The notes under the pieces are model-generated. The model saw nothing but the letters and a program-made list of their open reading frames with translations, was not told the DNA's origin and made no database searches. Positions 1-5,704 of a stretch of DNA of 6,074 bases are shown one piece after another (position 1 is the stretch's first letter; each line of letters opens with the position of its first letter). Source of the DNA: Bacteroidales bacterium UBA4459 (GTDB taxonomy: Bacteria; Bacteroidota; Bacteroidia; Bacteroidales; F082); assembly GCA_002389465.1 (NCBI GenBank), contig DGOT01000164.1, positions 4,473 through 10,546 of the forward strand, in the 5' to 3' direction. The translations under genes and the position numbers were made by a program.

Positions 1-27
1 ACTTTGTGTTAACTAAAAACAATTATT

Positions 28-1842
28 ATGAAAAAACAACTAACAATCTTCGTATTTATGATCGTGTTATTTCCCGTGATTGCCCTATCACAAAATTGTG
101 TTGATTTTGAGTCGCTCACACTTGGGCAGGAGTACGGTACCGGAATTAACTCACCTGGTGATGTAATCTTTACAGAGAGTGATATTTCCGTTGCAGTAGA
201 GGAATTTTACTGGACCAACGGCGGCAGTACATTTGGACTGTGTCACGTTGCTGATGGTGCAGGTGGTATTAATTCAGGTCAGGGAATGAGTATCAGCAAC
301 ATTAACCTGCTTTTTGATATTGCGGGTATCGGTTACGTCCCTAATCGGGTGACATTCGATTTCGTTGACCAGGGAGGGAATGAAAATATTTCTGTAAACG
401 GATCACCGATTCATGCCGGTGAGCTTTTCGATACACTGATTGCTCCGGGTGTATACATGACAATTGTTGACATGGGCACCTATAAAAAAGGAGTTCTTAC
501 CGGACTGGTTACGAAACTTTTAGTTGGAGGTCAGGAGTTTTTCCTCGATAACATATGTGCCGAACTGGTGGAAGACCCATCGGATTGTGTAGACTTTGAG
601 CTGTTGCCATTGGGAGCGCATTACGGCAGCGGATACAACGCGATAGGAGATGTGATTTTTACTGAAAATGATATTTCTGTTAGCGTAGAGTATTTCAATT
701 GGACAAGCGGCGGCACTTTTGGAACCTGTACGGTGATTGATGCGGCTTCTTCGATAGGATCCGGACAGGCTATGTGGACCAGTAACATCAACCTGCGTTT
801 CGATTTTACAGACCTTAATGAAACACCTAATCAGGTAATATTTGATTTTACTGATGAGGGCGGTTTTGAAAATATCTCAGTTAACGGGCAGCCGATATTT
901 GTTGGTGAGTTGGGAAATGCTGTCTTGCCGGCCGGCTTCAATATTTTTATTTCGGATATGGGAACTTATCAGCGGGCCACTATAACCGGGCAGGCGCCTA
1001 TTACGGAATTGCTCATTGGTGGCCAGGAGTTTGCCATCGACAATATTTGCACGTCTTATATTGAATTCGAAACATATTGTGTTGATTTCGAGACACTGAA
1101 TGAAGGTGATTTATTTGGAACAGGGTATAACAATCCCGGTGACGAAATCTTTACACAAAATGGCTTCTCGGTATCGGTGCAGAATTTTTTGGATGGAGCG
1201 GGGGGAACCTATTTCGGTACGGCAGAAGTGATGTCGAATCCTGATATAGGGGCCGGAAATTCGATGCAACAGAGCAATATCAACCTGTTATATAATTTTA
1301 TGATAGCAGATGTTTATCTGAACATGATCACTTTCGATTTTGCCGATTACGGTGGATTTGAGAACTTATCAGTTAACGGGGACGGAATGTACTATGGCGA
1401 ATTGGAAGATGCTGTGGTTCCACAAGGCTTTTCGATCCATGTGACTAAAGTTGGAAATGTTGGGAGAGTGATGATTGAAGGCCCTATAGTAAGCCTGATT
1501 GTGGGAGGACAGGAGTTTTATATTGATAATATCTGTGCGTATGCCATGGTATCGGTGGAAGAACCCGTAACAGCAGATGCAGATGTTGTCGTCAGTCAGA
1601 ATTATCCTAACCCGTTCGACCATACAACGACTATTCCTTTTGAGGTGAATAAACCGACACATGTAAATGTTACCGTATATGACTACCTGGGCTGTTCAGT
1701 TGCCAAACTGGCCGATGGTGAGTATACAAAGGGAAAACATACGCTTAACTGGGATGCAGGAAATTTGCCTGACGGTATTTACTTTTATCGCTTCAGCACT
1801 CCGCAGTTAACGGTAACAAAAAAAATGAGCCTGGTCAGATAA
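28..1842 (+). CDS. Secreted three-repeat protein with C-terminal T9SS type A sorting domain
   Basis: Exported, probably cell-surface or released protein of 604 residues; biochemical function not recognised. Residues 1-21 are a signal peptide (MKK, hydrophobic core, ALS then Q22). Residues 24-503 are three tandem repeats of about 164 residues, beginning at C24, C187 and C351 with C-V-D-F-E and ending in GGQEF-x-[IL]-DNIC. Residues about 520-604 are a T9SS type A sorting domain: SQNYPNPF at 523-530, a VNVTVYD strand, the GIYFYRF motif and a basic end (KKMSLVR). From the family this domain directs passage through the type IX system and is usually cleaved. The repeats are rich in Gly, Asn, Asp and aromatics and poor in Lys, which suggests beta-sandwich (adhesion or ligand-binding) modules; this is inference. 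The ATG at 28 is chosen because the signal peptide starts there; the leader is A-rich without Shine-Dalgarno. A strong terminator follows, so the gene probably ends its transcript alone. Confidence 0.93.
   Translation: MKKQLTIFVFMIVLFPVIALSQNCVDFESLTLGQEYGTGINSPGDVIFTESDISVAVEEFYWTNGGSTFGLCHVADGAGGINSGQGMSISNINLLFDIAGIGYVPNRVTFDFVDQGGNENISVNGSPIHAGELFDTLIAPGVYMTIVDMGTYKKGVLTGLVTKLLVGGQEFFLDNICAELVEDPSDCVDFELLPLGAHYGSGYNAIGDVIFTENDISVSVEYFNWTSGGTFGTCTVIDAASSIGSGQAMWTSNINLRFDFTDLNETPNQVIFDFTDEGGFENISVNGQPIFVGELGNAVLPAGFNIFISDMGTYQRATITGQAPITELLIGGQEFAIDNICTSYIEFETYCVDFETLNEGDLFGTGYNNPGDEIFTQNGFSVSVQNFLDGAGGTYFGTAEVMSNPDIGAGNSMQQSNINLLYNFMIADVYLNMITFDFADYGGFENLSVNGDGMYYGELEDAVVPQGFSIHVTKVGNVGRVMIEGPIVSLIVGGQEFYIDNICAYAMVSVEEPVTADADVVVSQNYPNPFDHTTTIPFEVNKPTHVNVTVYDYLGCSVAKLADGEYTKGKHTLNWDAGNLPDGIYFYRFSTPQLTVTKKMSLVR
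97..1536 (+). repeat. Three tandem ~490-bp coding repeats (164-residue domain)
   Basis: Units start at bases 97, 586 and 1078, at residues 24, 187 and 351. Shared protein landmarks in order are C-V-D-F-E, a YG/FG-x-G with GD-x-IFT, SNINL, the strand [VI]-[TI]-FDF, GG-x-EN-[IL]-SVNG, GEL, and GGQEF-x-[IL]-DNIC. One cysteine opens and one closes every unit (C24/C177, C187/C341, C351/C503), spaced 152-154 residues, which suggests one disulfide per domain. Units 1 and 2 have a third cysteine after FG (FGLC, FGTC), which is Ala in unit 3. DNA identity is clearly lower than landmark conservation, so the duplication is old rather than recent. Confidence 0.92.
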
Positions 1843-1860
1843 TCTAATTTGAGGAAGTAT

Positions 1861-1906
1861 AAAAAGGGAGGCTGTTTCCACCGAATCGTCTCCCTTTTTT
1901 GTTTTT
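1861..1906 (+). terminator. Rho-independent terminator after the three-repeat T9SS gene
   Basis: AAAAAGGGAG (1861-1870) pairs perfectly with CTCCCTTTTT (1890-1899), and the stem can extend inward by a G-U and a C-G pair. The downstream arm runs into a T-rich tail (TTTTTTGTTTTT, 1895-1906). It lies 19 bases past the stop at 1842. The A-rich upstream arm would also give a U tract on the other strand, but no minus-strand gene ends here. Confidence 0.88.
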
Positions 1907-2055
1907 ATTACTTCCCGTGCAGGGTAGAAATTCCGGAATGTTTTCAGCTAATAAAATTTATGTGAGATCATTTATTTACAATAATCACCCGGCGGGCTGC
2001 GTTATCATAATACAAACCAAAAACTACGATTATAGGTCTGATTTCTACTTTAAAT

Positions 2056-2063
2056 TTCGTTTG
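2056..2063 (+). promoter_or_regulatory. Possible Bacteroidota -7 element upstream of the TonB-family gene
   Basis: TTCGTTTG matches the Bacteroidota -7 consensus TAnnTTTG except at the second base and lies 20 bases before the ATG at 2084. No clear TTTG-type -33 element is visible at the expected distance, so the assignment is weak. A promoter is expected somewhere in 1907-2083 because a strong terminator closes the preceding gene. Confidence 0.25.
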
Positions 2064-2083
2064 CTTAATTTAAATCAAAAACC

Positions 2084-2761
2084 ATGGAAATCAGAAAACA
2101 CCTTAAAGCAGATTTAGAAAGAAAAAGAACTTATTTATTTCAAATCGGGATGATCTTATCCCTTGTGTTTGTCTTAACGGCATTTGAGTACAAGTCGTAT
2201 GAAAAGACTAGTATTGACTTGCCTAAAGGAGCCGGCCTGCAGCTGGTGGATGAGATAATTCCGGTAACCATCCAGAAGGAGAAACCCTTACCCCCTGTTC
2301 CTAAAGTGAACCTGGTAATAGAGGTGATTGATAACTCGGAAAAGGCGGATGAAGGTATTGATATTGATGCTTTTGCCGATGATAAAACTTCGGTGCCGGA
2401 TTATATTCCGGAAATTGAGGATGAACCGGAATTTTTACCTGATGACATTCCTATGGCTATCCCCGAAGTTATGCCGGAGTTTCCGGGTGGGTTGTCGGCA
2501 TTATATGAGTTTCTTAAAGATAATGTGAATTATCCTGACTTTGCTAAACAGGTGGGTATTCAGGGGACGGTTTATTTATGCTTTGTAATTGAAAAAGACG
2601 GTTTCATCAGTAATGTCGAGATTTTGCGTGGTATTGGCGGCAGATGTGATGAAGAGGCTGTCCGTGTCGTAAAAAGCATGCCGCCCTGGAAACCCGGACG
2701 ACAGATGGGCAGGCCGGTCCGCGTAGCTTATAAATTACCCATCAAATTTACTTTAAAATAA
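2084..2761 (+). CDS. TonB family protein (energy transducer, C-terminal TonB domain)
   Basis: Protein of 225 residues with TonB layout: a short basic cytoplasmic N-terminus (residues 1-16), one membrane segment (about 17-35), a periplasmic linker, and a TonB C-terminal domain (about 131-225). Domain landmarks are MPEFPGG at 130-136, NYP at 149-151, GIQGTVYLCFVIEKDG, the SNVEILRGIG segment, and MPPWKPGRQ at 199-207. In the family, TonB couples the ExbBD proton-driven motor to outer-membrane transporters by contacting their TonB box. The linker is short; after a small Lys/Pro stretch (65-74) it is strongly acidic (about 17 Asp/Glu between 82 and 130), unlike the long Pro/Lys linker of E. coli TonB. 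No exbB, exbD or TonB-dependent receptor is in the window, so the partner is unknown. Bacteroidota encode many such paralogues and I give no symbol. The ATG at 2084 is supported by the charged N-terminus preceding the membrane segment. Confidence 0.92.
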   Translation: MEIRKHLKADLERKRTYLFQIGMILSLVFVLTAFEYKSYEKTSIDLPKGAGLQLVDEIIPVTIQKEKPLPPVPKVNLVIEVIDNSEKADEGIDIDAFADDKTSVPDYIPEIEDEPEFLPDDIPMAIPEVMPEFPGGLSALYEFLKDNVNYPDFAKQVGIQGTVYLCFVIEKDGFISNVEILRGIGGRCDEEAVRVVKSMPPWKPGRQMGRPVRVAYKLPIKFTLK

Positions 2762-2770
2762 ATATTATCG

Positions 2771-2794
2771 GTTTTCCGGCAGATGCCGGGAAAT
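2771..2794 (+). other. GC-rich hairpin between the TonB-family and hemolysin III genes
   Basis: CCGGC (2776-2780) pairs with GCCGG (2785-2789) around the loop AGAT. The stem extends outward through one U-G, three U-A and a terminal G-U pair to about 10 bp. It starts 10 bases after the TonB-family stop. No T tract follows on the plus strand, so it is not a canonical terminator; it could be a 3'-end stabiliser, a processing site or a partial attenuator. Confidence 0.5.
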
Positions 2795-2814
2795 GTTGAT
2801 CTTTGCAGTTAACA

Positions 2815-3459
2815 ATGAAAACATCCACTCAATCATATCCTTTTGGGGAAGAATTTGTCAATGTGTTATCACACGGCATCGGGTTTCTGCTTAGTGTGGC
2901 CGCCCTGTCGTTGATGGTGGTGTTTGCCAGTATTGACGGAAATGCCCGGCATATTGTAGGAGCTGCTATATTTGGCGCATCACTGGTTATTTTGTACCTG
3001 GCATCTACCCTGTTTCACGGGGTACAAAAACCTGAATGGAGGAAGCGTCTCAACGTATTCGACCATGCTGCTATCTACCTGCTGATTGCCGGCACCTACA
3101 CGCCTTTTCTGCTGGTTACGCTCAATGGTGTCTGGGGCTGGAGTTTATTTGGAATCATATGGGGGTTAGCGTTAGCCGGTATTGTTTTTAAAATATTCTA
3201 TACAGGCAGATTTACGGCAATTTCTACAGCGGTTTACGTTTTGATGGGCTGGCTGATCGTTATTGCCATTGTTCCGCTGGTGGAGAACCTTTCAACCATG
3301 GGTCTGGTTTGGCTGCTGGTGGGTGGTATATCCTATTCGGTGGGCGCTATTTTTTACATGCTCGACCGCTTACCTTTCAATCATGCCATTTTCCATTTTT
3401 TTGTGCTGGGCGGCAGCGTCTGTCATTTTTTTGCCGTGTTTCTGTATGTGATTCCATAG
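2815..3459 (+). CDS. Hemolysin III family (PAQR/YqfA-type) seven-TM protein
   Basis: Integral membrane protein of 214 residues, the usual bacterial Hly-III length. Seven hydrophobic segments lie at about 21-40, 47-67, 84-102, 108-126, 136-154, 162-182 and 190-212. Conserved family residues are present: EEFVNVLSHGIG (12-23, with H20), the S-x3-H motif S64/H68 in STLFH, D83 in VFDHAAIY followed by AGTYTPF, and H190, H194 and H204 in the last segment. In the PAQR/CREST superfamily the equivalent His and Asp residues hold a catalytic zinc, implying a membrane metal-dependent hydrolase; the bacterial substrate is unknown and the haemolysin name is historical. The frame opens with a TTG at 2803, but I choose the ATG at 2815 because the family begins just before the EE-x2-N-x2-SHG motif and the TTG lies in a possible promoter TTTG. 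It lies 53 bases after the TonB-family gene, so cotranscription is possible. No clear terminator follows. Confidence 0.92.
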   Translation: MKTSTQSYPFGEEFVNVLSHGIGFLLSVAALSLMVVFASIDGNARHIVGAAIFGASLVILYLASTLFHGVQKPEWRKRLNVFDHAAIYLLIAGTYTPFLLVTLNGVWGWSLFGIIWGLALAGIVFKIFYTGRFTAISTAVYVLMGWLIVIAIVPLVENLSTMGLVWLLVGGISYSVGAIFYMLDRLPFNHAIFHFFVLGGSVCHFFAVFLYVIP

Positions 3460-3505
3460 CAAGCAGGTTGTGCCGGACATACCCTTCATGCAAATAAACA
3501 TTCGG

Positions 3506-3535
3506 AAAAAAGATTTTAACAGGATCAGTTAAAGT
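3506..3535 (-). terminator. Probable weak intrinsic terminator of the PKD-FISUMP gene
   Basis: Read on the minus strand, TTTAAC and GTTAAA (plus positions 3528-3533 and 3515-3520) form a 6-bp stem around a 7-base loop. The stem can be extended by a wobble and an A-T pair and is followed within two bases by a CTTTTTT run (plus-strand A run 3506-3511). It lies just past the minus-strand stop at 3544-3546. The stem is AT-rich, so strength is uncertain. On the plus strand there is no U tract, so it does not obviously serve the convergent hemolysin III gene. Confidence 0.5.
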
Positions 3536-3543
3536 GATTAAGT

Positions 3544-5373
3544 TTATTCGGACTGATCTTTAACACAGCGGATTGAAACGGCATCAAGAATCCAATTTTC
3601 ACCAGCACTATATTCTCCAAAGGAACTTTGAAGCGAGATGTATCTAATTAATTTGTCATCAGTCCAATTTACATCCACAGAAGTGGAAGTGCCGAAACGA
3701 GTCTGAATTTTAAACCTAGACCACCAAGGGTCATTAATATATGGAATTTCAAAATACCCGGCTCCCAGAGCTGTAAATCCTGTAAGGTTATCAGCCCCCG
3801 TGTTCGGACTGTCCCAGTGGGCATACATTGTTTCTTTCAGGCTGCCTCCACTAGTTCCGACTGTCCCTGCAACACATATTAATTTCCAAAAATCATCGTA
3901 TGTTGGAATATGCCACCCATTGGGGCAAATGCCCTGTACACCTTCCGTATAATAATCATATTGCATATATTCACCCCATTGGTAAAGCCCTCCGTATGTA
4001 TTGCAATTTGATGTAGAATTATTAAAGCAGTATTTTTCAAGCACACCATTGTTATTCTGGGCTTCTTCGGAATTGATTTTTGTGCCAACATTCAGGTTCT
4101 CTTGCATCCAGCACTGGCTGCCGATAGCTATCGTATTGTACACGTTCCCGTCGGCATCGGTAACTGTTGAAGGACAATAATTCACATAGATATAATCTTC
4201 TTTGGTCTTGCTCGTTACACCGTTGTTATCATAAACCTGTAAAGTTACCGTATAAACACCAATGTCCTGATAGTTATGATAAGGGTTCTGGACATGCTGG
4301 GCTCCGTTGCCATCACCGAAACTCCATACCCAGTTGATGGGGTTCGGAATGTTTGTTTCAGCAACAAAATGAACGTCCATGGGAGCCATGCCATCTGTGA
4401 TATCGGCTACAAAATCTACACCTGCCGGTAAGGGAAGTGTATGGATATAGCTTACTTTTTCAGTAGAATAATTTCCAAAGTCACCCTGAACTGTTAAAGT
4501 AACCGTATAATAAGTGCCTGGGGTAGTATAGTTATGTGTAGGATATTGAAGATCACTGGTTTCACCGTCGCCAAAATCCCAATGCCATGAGGTTAAATTA
4601 GGAATGTTTGTTATTGAGGAAAAGCTTGCATGGATGGGGACATAGCCCCAGGTTGAGTCGGCGTGAAGACTCAGATAATTGGGTTTTGTTGTAAAATAAG
4701 CCGTGTAATCTTCAAGCGGAGCGGCAGAAAGGGTGTTGCCTTCATAACCGGAAGTATAGCCAGTCATGTTTAACACATCGCCCGGTAAAAAAGTAAACCC
4801 CCGGTTTTGTGTATTTTTTTTACTGCTTTCCGGTAGGTCTTCATTGCCGGAATAATAAATACTGAAGTTGTTTTTTCCGGAACTGTGTATACTGTTCAAT
4901 TTCAAGGTTTTTGATGCGTTTCCATCACTAACCTTCAGAAAATAAATACCGCCTGCGCTGGTTTTAATCGTAAAAGTGTGGGTGCCACAGGCTAATGTCT
5001 TTTGCAGGGTGGCGAGCTGTTTTCCGTGAACATTTGTAAGCGTTACTTTAATGTTTTTTTTATCCTGCAGTTTTAGCGTGCACCTTGTTGATCCGGCAAA
5101 CGGGTTGGGATAGTTTTGTGCTAGCTGTAAACCGTTTATGTTAGTGAGTTCATCAATGCCGGCCCAAACAAGCATTAATTTGGCGTGCCCTCCGTAAATG
5201 GTTGTGTCACAGTTTCTGGCAGGGTTCTCAACAAAAACACTATCCAATGAAAGCGTATCGTGCGTATAGAAATCTCTCGCTACGAAAGAGACTGTTAAAC
5301 TTCCTTTCTGTCCGAAAATATCAGTTAAAGAAAAAAGGACTAATAGAATAGTAGGGTAAATTAACTTTTTCAT
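3544..5373 (-). CDS. Exported FISUMP protein with internal T9SS-like module and two PKD domains
   Basis: Exported modular protein of 609 residues, function unknown. Order: signal peptide 1-21 (cleavage IFG then Q22, no lipobox Cys); an N-terminal beta-rich region; a T9SS type A-like module at about 83-160 (LAQNYPNPF at 84-92, GGIYFLKVSDG, ending TLKLN); a beta-rich linker with FLPGDVLNMTGYT near 195-207; PKD domain 1 at about 231-315 (WDFGDG at 265-270); PKD domain 2 at about 316-398 (SFGDG at 351-355); and a FISUMP domain at about 400-605 (DADGNVYNTIAIGSQ, CWMQENLNVGT, CPNGWHIPT at 483-491, GFTALGAGY, final SIRCV). PKD domains are surface beta-sandwich spacers; FISUMP (Fibrobacter succinogenes major paralogous domain) is common in surface proteins of Bacteroidota and Fibrobacterota and has no established activity. 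The protein ends in DQSE right after FISUMP, with no C-terminal sorting domain, so the export route beyond Sec is unclear. It is convergent with the hemolysin III gene, has its own terminator, and is probably monocistronic. Confidence 0.93.
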   Translation of the reverse strand: MKKLIYPTILLVLFSLTDIFGQKGSLTVSFVARDFYTHDTLSLDSVFVENPARNCDTTIYGGHAKLMLVWAGIDELTNINGLQLAQNYPNPFAGSTRCTLKLQDKKNIKVTLTNVHGKQLATLQKTLACGTHTFTIKTSAGGIYFLKVSDGNASKTLKLNSIHSSGKNNFSIYYSGNEDLPESSKKNTQNRGFTFLPGDVLNMTGYTSGYEGNTLSAAPLEDYTAYFTTKPNYLSLHADSTWGYVPIHASFSSITNIPNLTSWHWDFGDGETSDLQYPTHNYTTPGTYYTVTLTVQGDFGNYSTEKVSYIHTLPLPAGVDFVADITDGMAPMDVHFVAETNIPNPINWVWSFGDGNGAQHVQNPYHNYQDIGVYTVTLQVYDNNGVTSKTKEDYIYVNYCPSTVTDADGNVYNTIAIGSQCWMQENLNVGTKINSEEAQNNNGVLEKYCFNNSTSNCNTYGGLYQWGEYMQYDYYTEGVQGICPNGWHIPTYDDFWKLICVAGTVGTSGGSLKETMYAHWDSPNTGADNLTGFTALGAGYFEIPYINDPWWSRFKIQTRFGTSTSVDVNWTDDKLIRYISLQSSFGEYSAGENWILDAVSIRCVKDQSE

Positions 5374-5418
5374 AATTGAACGGGTTTGGTTAGATCATTG
5401 AAAATTACAAAAAATATT

Positions 5419-5448
5419 CAATAGTACGCTATTTTTCAGAAATTCAAT
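5419..5448 (-). promoter_or_regulatory. Candidate promoter of the PKD-FISUMP gene
   Basis: On the minus strand ATTG (plus 5445-5448) is followed after 18 bases by TACTATTG (plus 5419-5426). These match the Bacteroidota -33 TTTG and -7 TAnnTTTG elements with one mismatch each at normal spacing. Transcription would begin near 5412, leaving a leader of roughly 40 bases before the ATG at 5371-5373. An alternative TATTTTTTG overlaps slightly downstream with one extra base. Confidence 0.4.
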
Positions 5449-5604
5449 AATTTATAGTCGATTTAAATAATAATAGTTTGTGGATAAACAGGAGAGAAAA
5501 GAGAAAGCCTCAAAACAGAAAATACTTTAACAGAGTTCGAAAAGTACAAAGAATTGCATAGAAAGTCAATAAATACGACGATAAATCCTTCCCCTGGGCT
5601 GCTT

Positions 5605-5635
5605 TTCGTTTTATTCATACAAAATGCTAATTTTG
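5605..5635 (+). promoter_or_regulatory. Candidate promoter of the gene starting at 5705
   Basis: TAATTTTG (5628-5635) is a perfect match to the Bacteroidota -7 consensus TAnnTTTG, and TTCG (5605-5608) matches the TTTG -33 element with one mismatch at a spacing of 19. Transcription would begin near 5642, giving a leader of about 60 bases. A second TTTG at 5691-5694, in TACACTTTG, lies only 10 bases before the ATG and is a weaker alternative. Confidence 0.45.
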
Positions 5636-5636
5636 T
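5619..5636. repeat. Perfect inverted repeat overlapping the candidate -7 element
   Basis: ACAAAAT (5619-5625) and ATTTTGT (5630-5636) are perfect reverse complements separated by GCTA. The right arm is most of the TAATTTTG -7 element. It could be an operator for a dimeric regulator or a chance AT-rich palindrome; it lacks the GC content of a stable terminator. Confidence 0.4.
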
Positions 5637-5704
5637 TATTTGCCCCAAAAAGTATTCGATTGGGTAAGACCGGCAGGATGAAATGTACACTTTGAAGCAT
5701 ATTT

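Larger units (their letters stand above)
5374..5704. other. Divergent AT-rich intergenic region with no convincing gene
   Basis: This 331-base gap separates the start of the minus-strand FISUMP gene from the start of the plus-strand gene at 5705. It holds a candidate promoter for each flanking gene, a perfect 7-bp inverted repeat and a purine-rich stretch at about 5488-5560. I see no tRNA-like or riboswitch-like fold. A 75-codon minus-strand frame at 5463-5690 has no recognisable features and is not called. Confidence 0.7.

Noticed and set aside
1369..1662. 97-codon minus-strand open frame
   Set aside because: It lies wholly inside the T9SS gene, opposite strongly conserved repeat and sorting-domain sequence; its translation is Cys/His/Ile-rich without domain or signal features.
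1899..2117. 72-codon plus-strand frame between the first two genes
   Set aside because: It begins inside the T tract of the terminator and overlaps the secure start of the TonB-family gene; composition is not protein-like.
2328..2528. 66-codon plus-strand frame
   Set aside because: Out-of-frame shadow of the TonB-family gene.
2803..2814. TTG start for the hemolysin III gene
   Set aside because: It adds only four residues, TTG starts are uncommon in this phylum, and the TTG belongs to a possible promoter TTTG; the ATG at 2815 fits the family better.
3263..3497. Two overlapping 62-codon plus-strand frames
   Set aside because: Alternate frames of the hemolysin III gene, rich in Trp, Phe and Cys as expected from shifted membrane-segment codons.
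3474..3505. CCGGA...TTCGG as a terminator of the hemolysin III gene
   Set aside because: Only five pairs including one wobble, a loop longer than 20 bases and no T tract on the plus strand.
3879..4091. 70-codon minus-strand frame
   Set aside because: Alternate frame inside the FISUMP domain coding region.
5463..5690. 75-codon minus-strand frame in the divergent intergenic region
   Set aside because: It overlaps the candidate promoter and palindrome for the plus-strand gene, has no recognisable domain, and its start has no promoter-like context; a small gene cannot be fully excluded.
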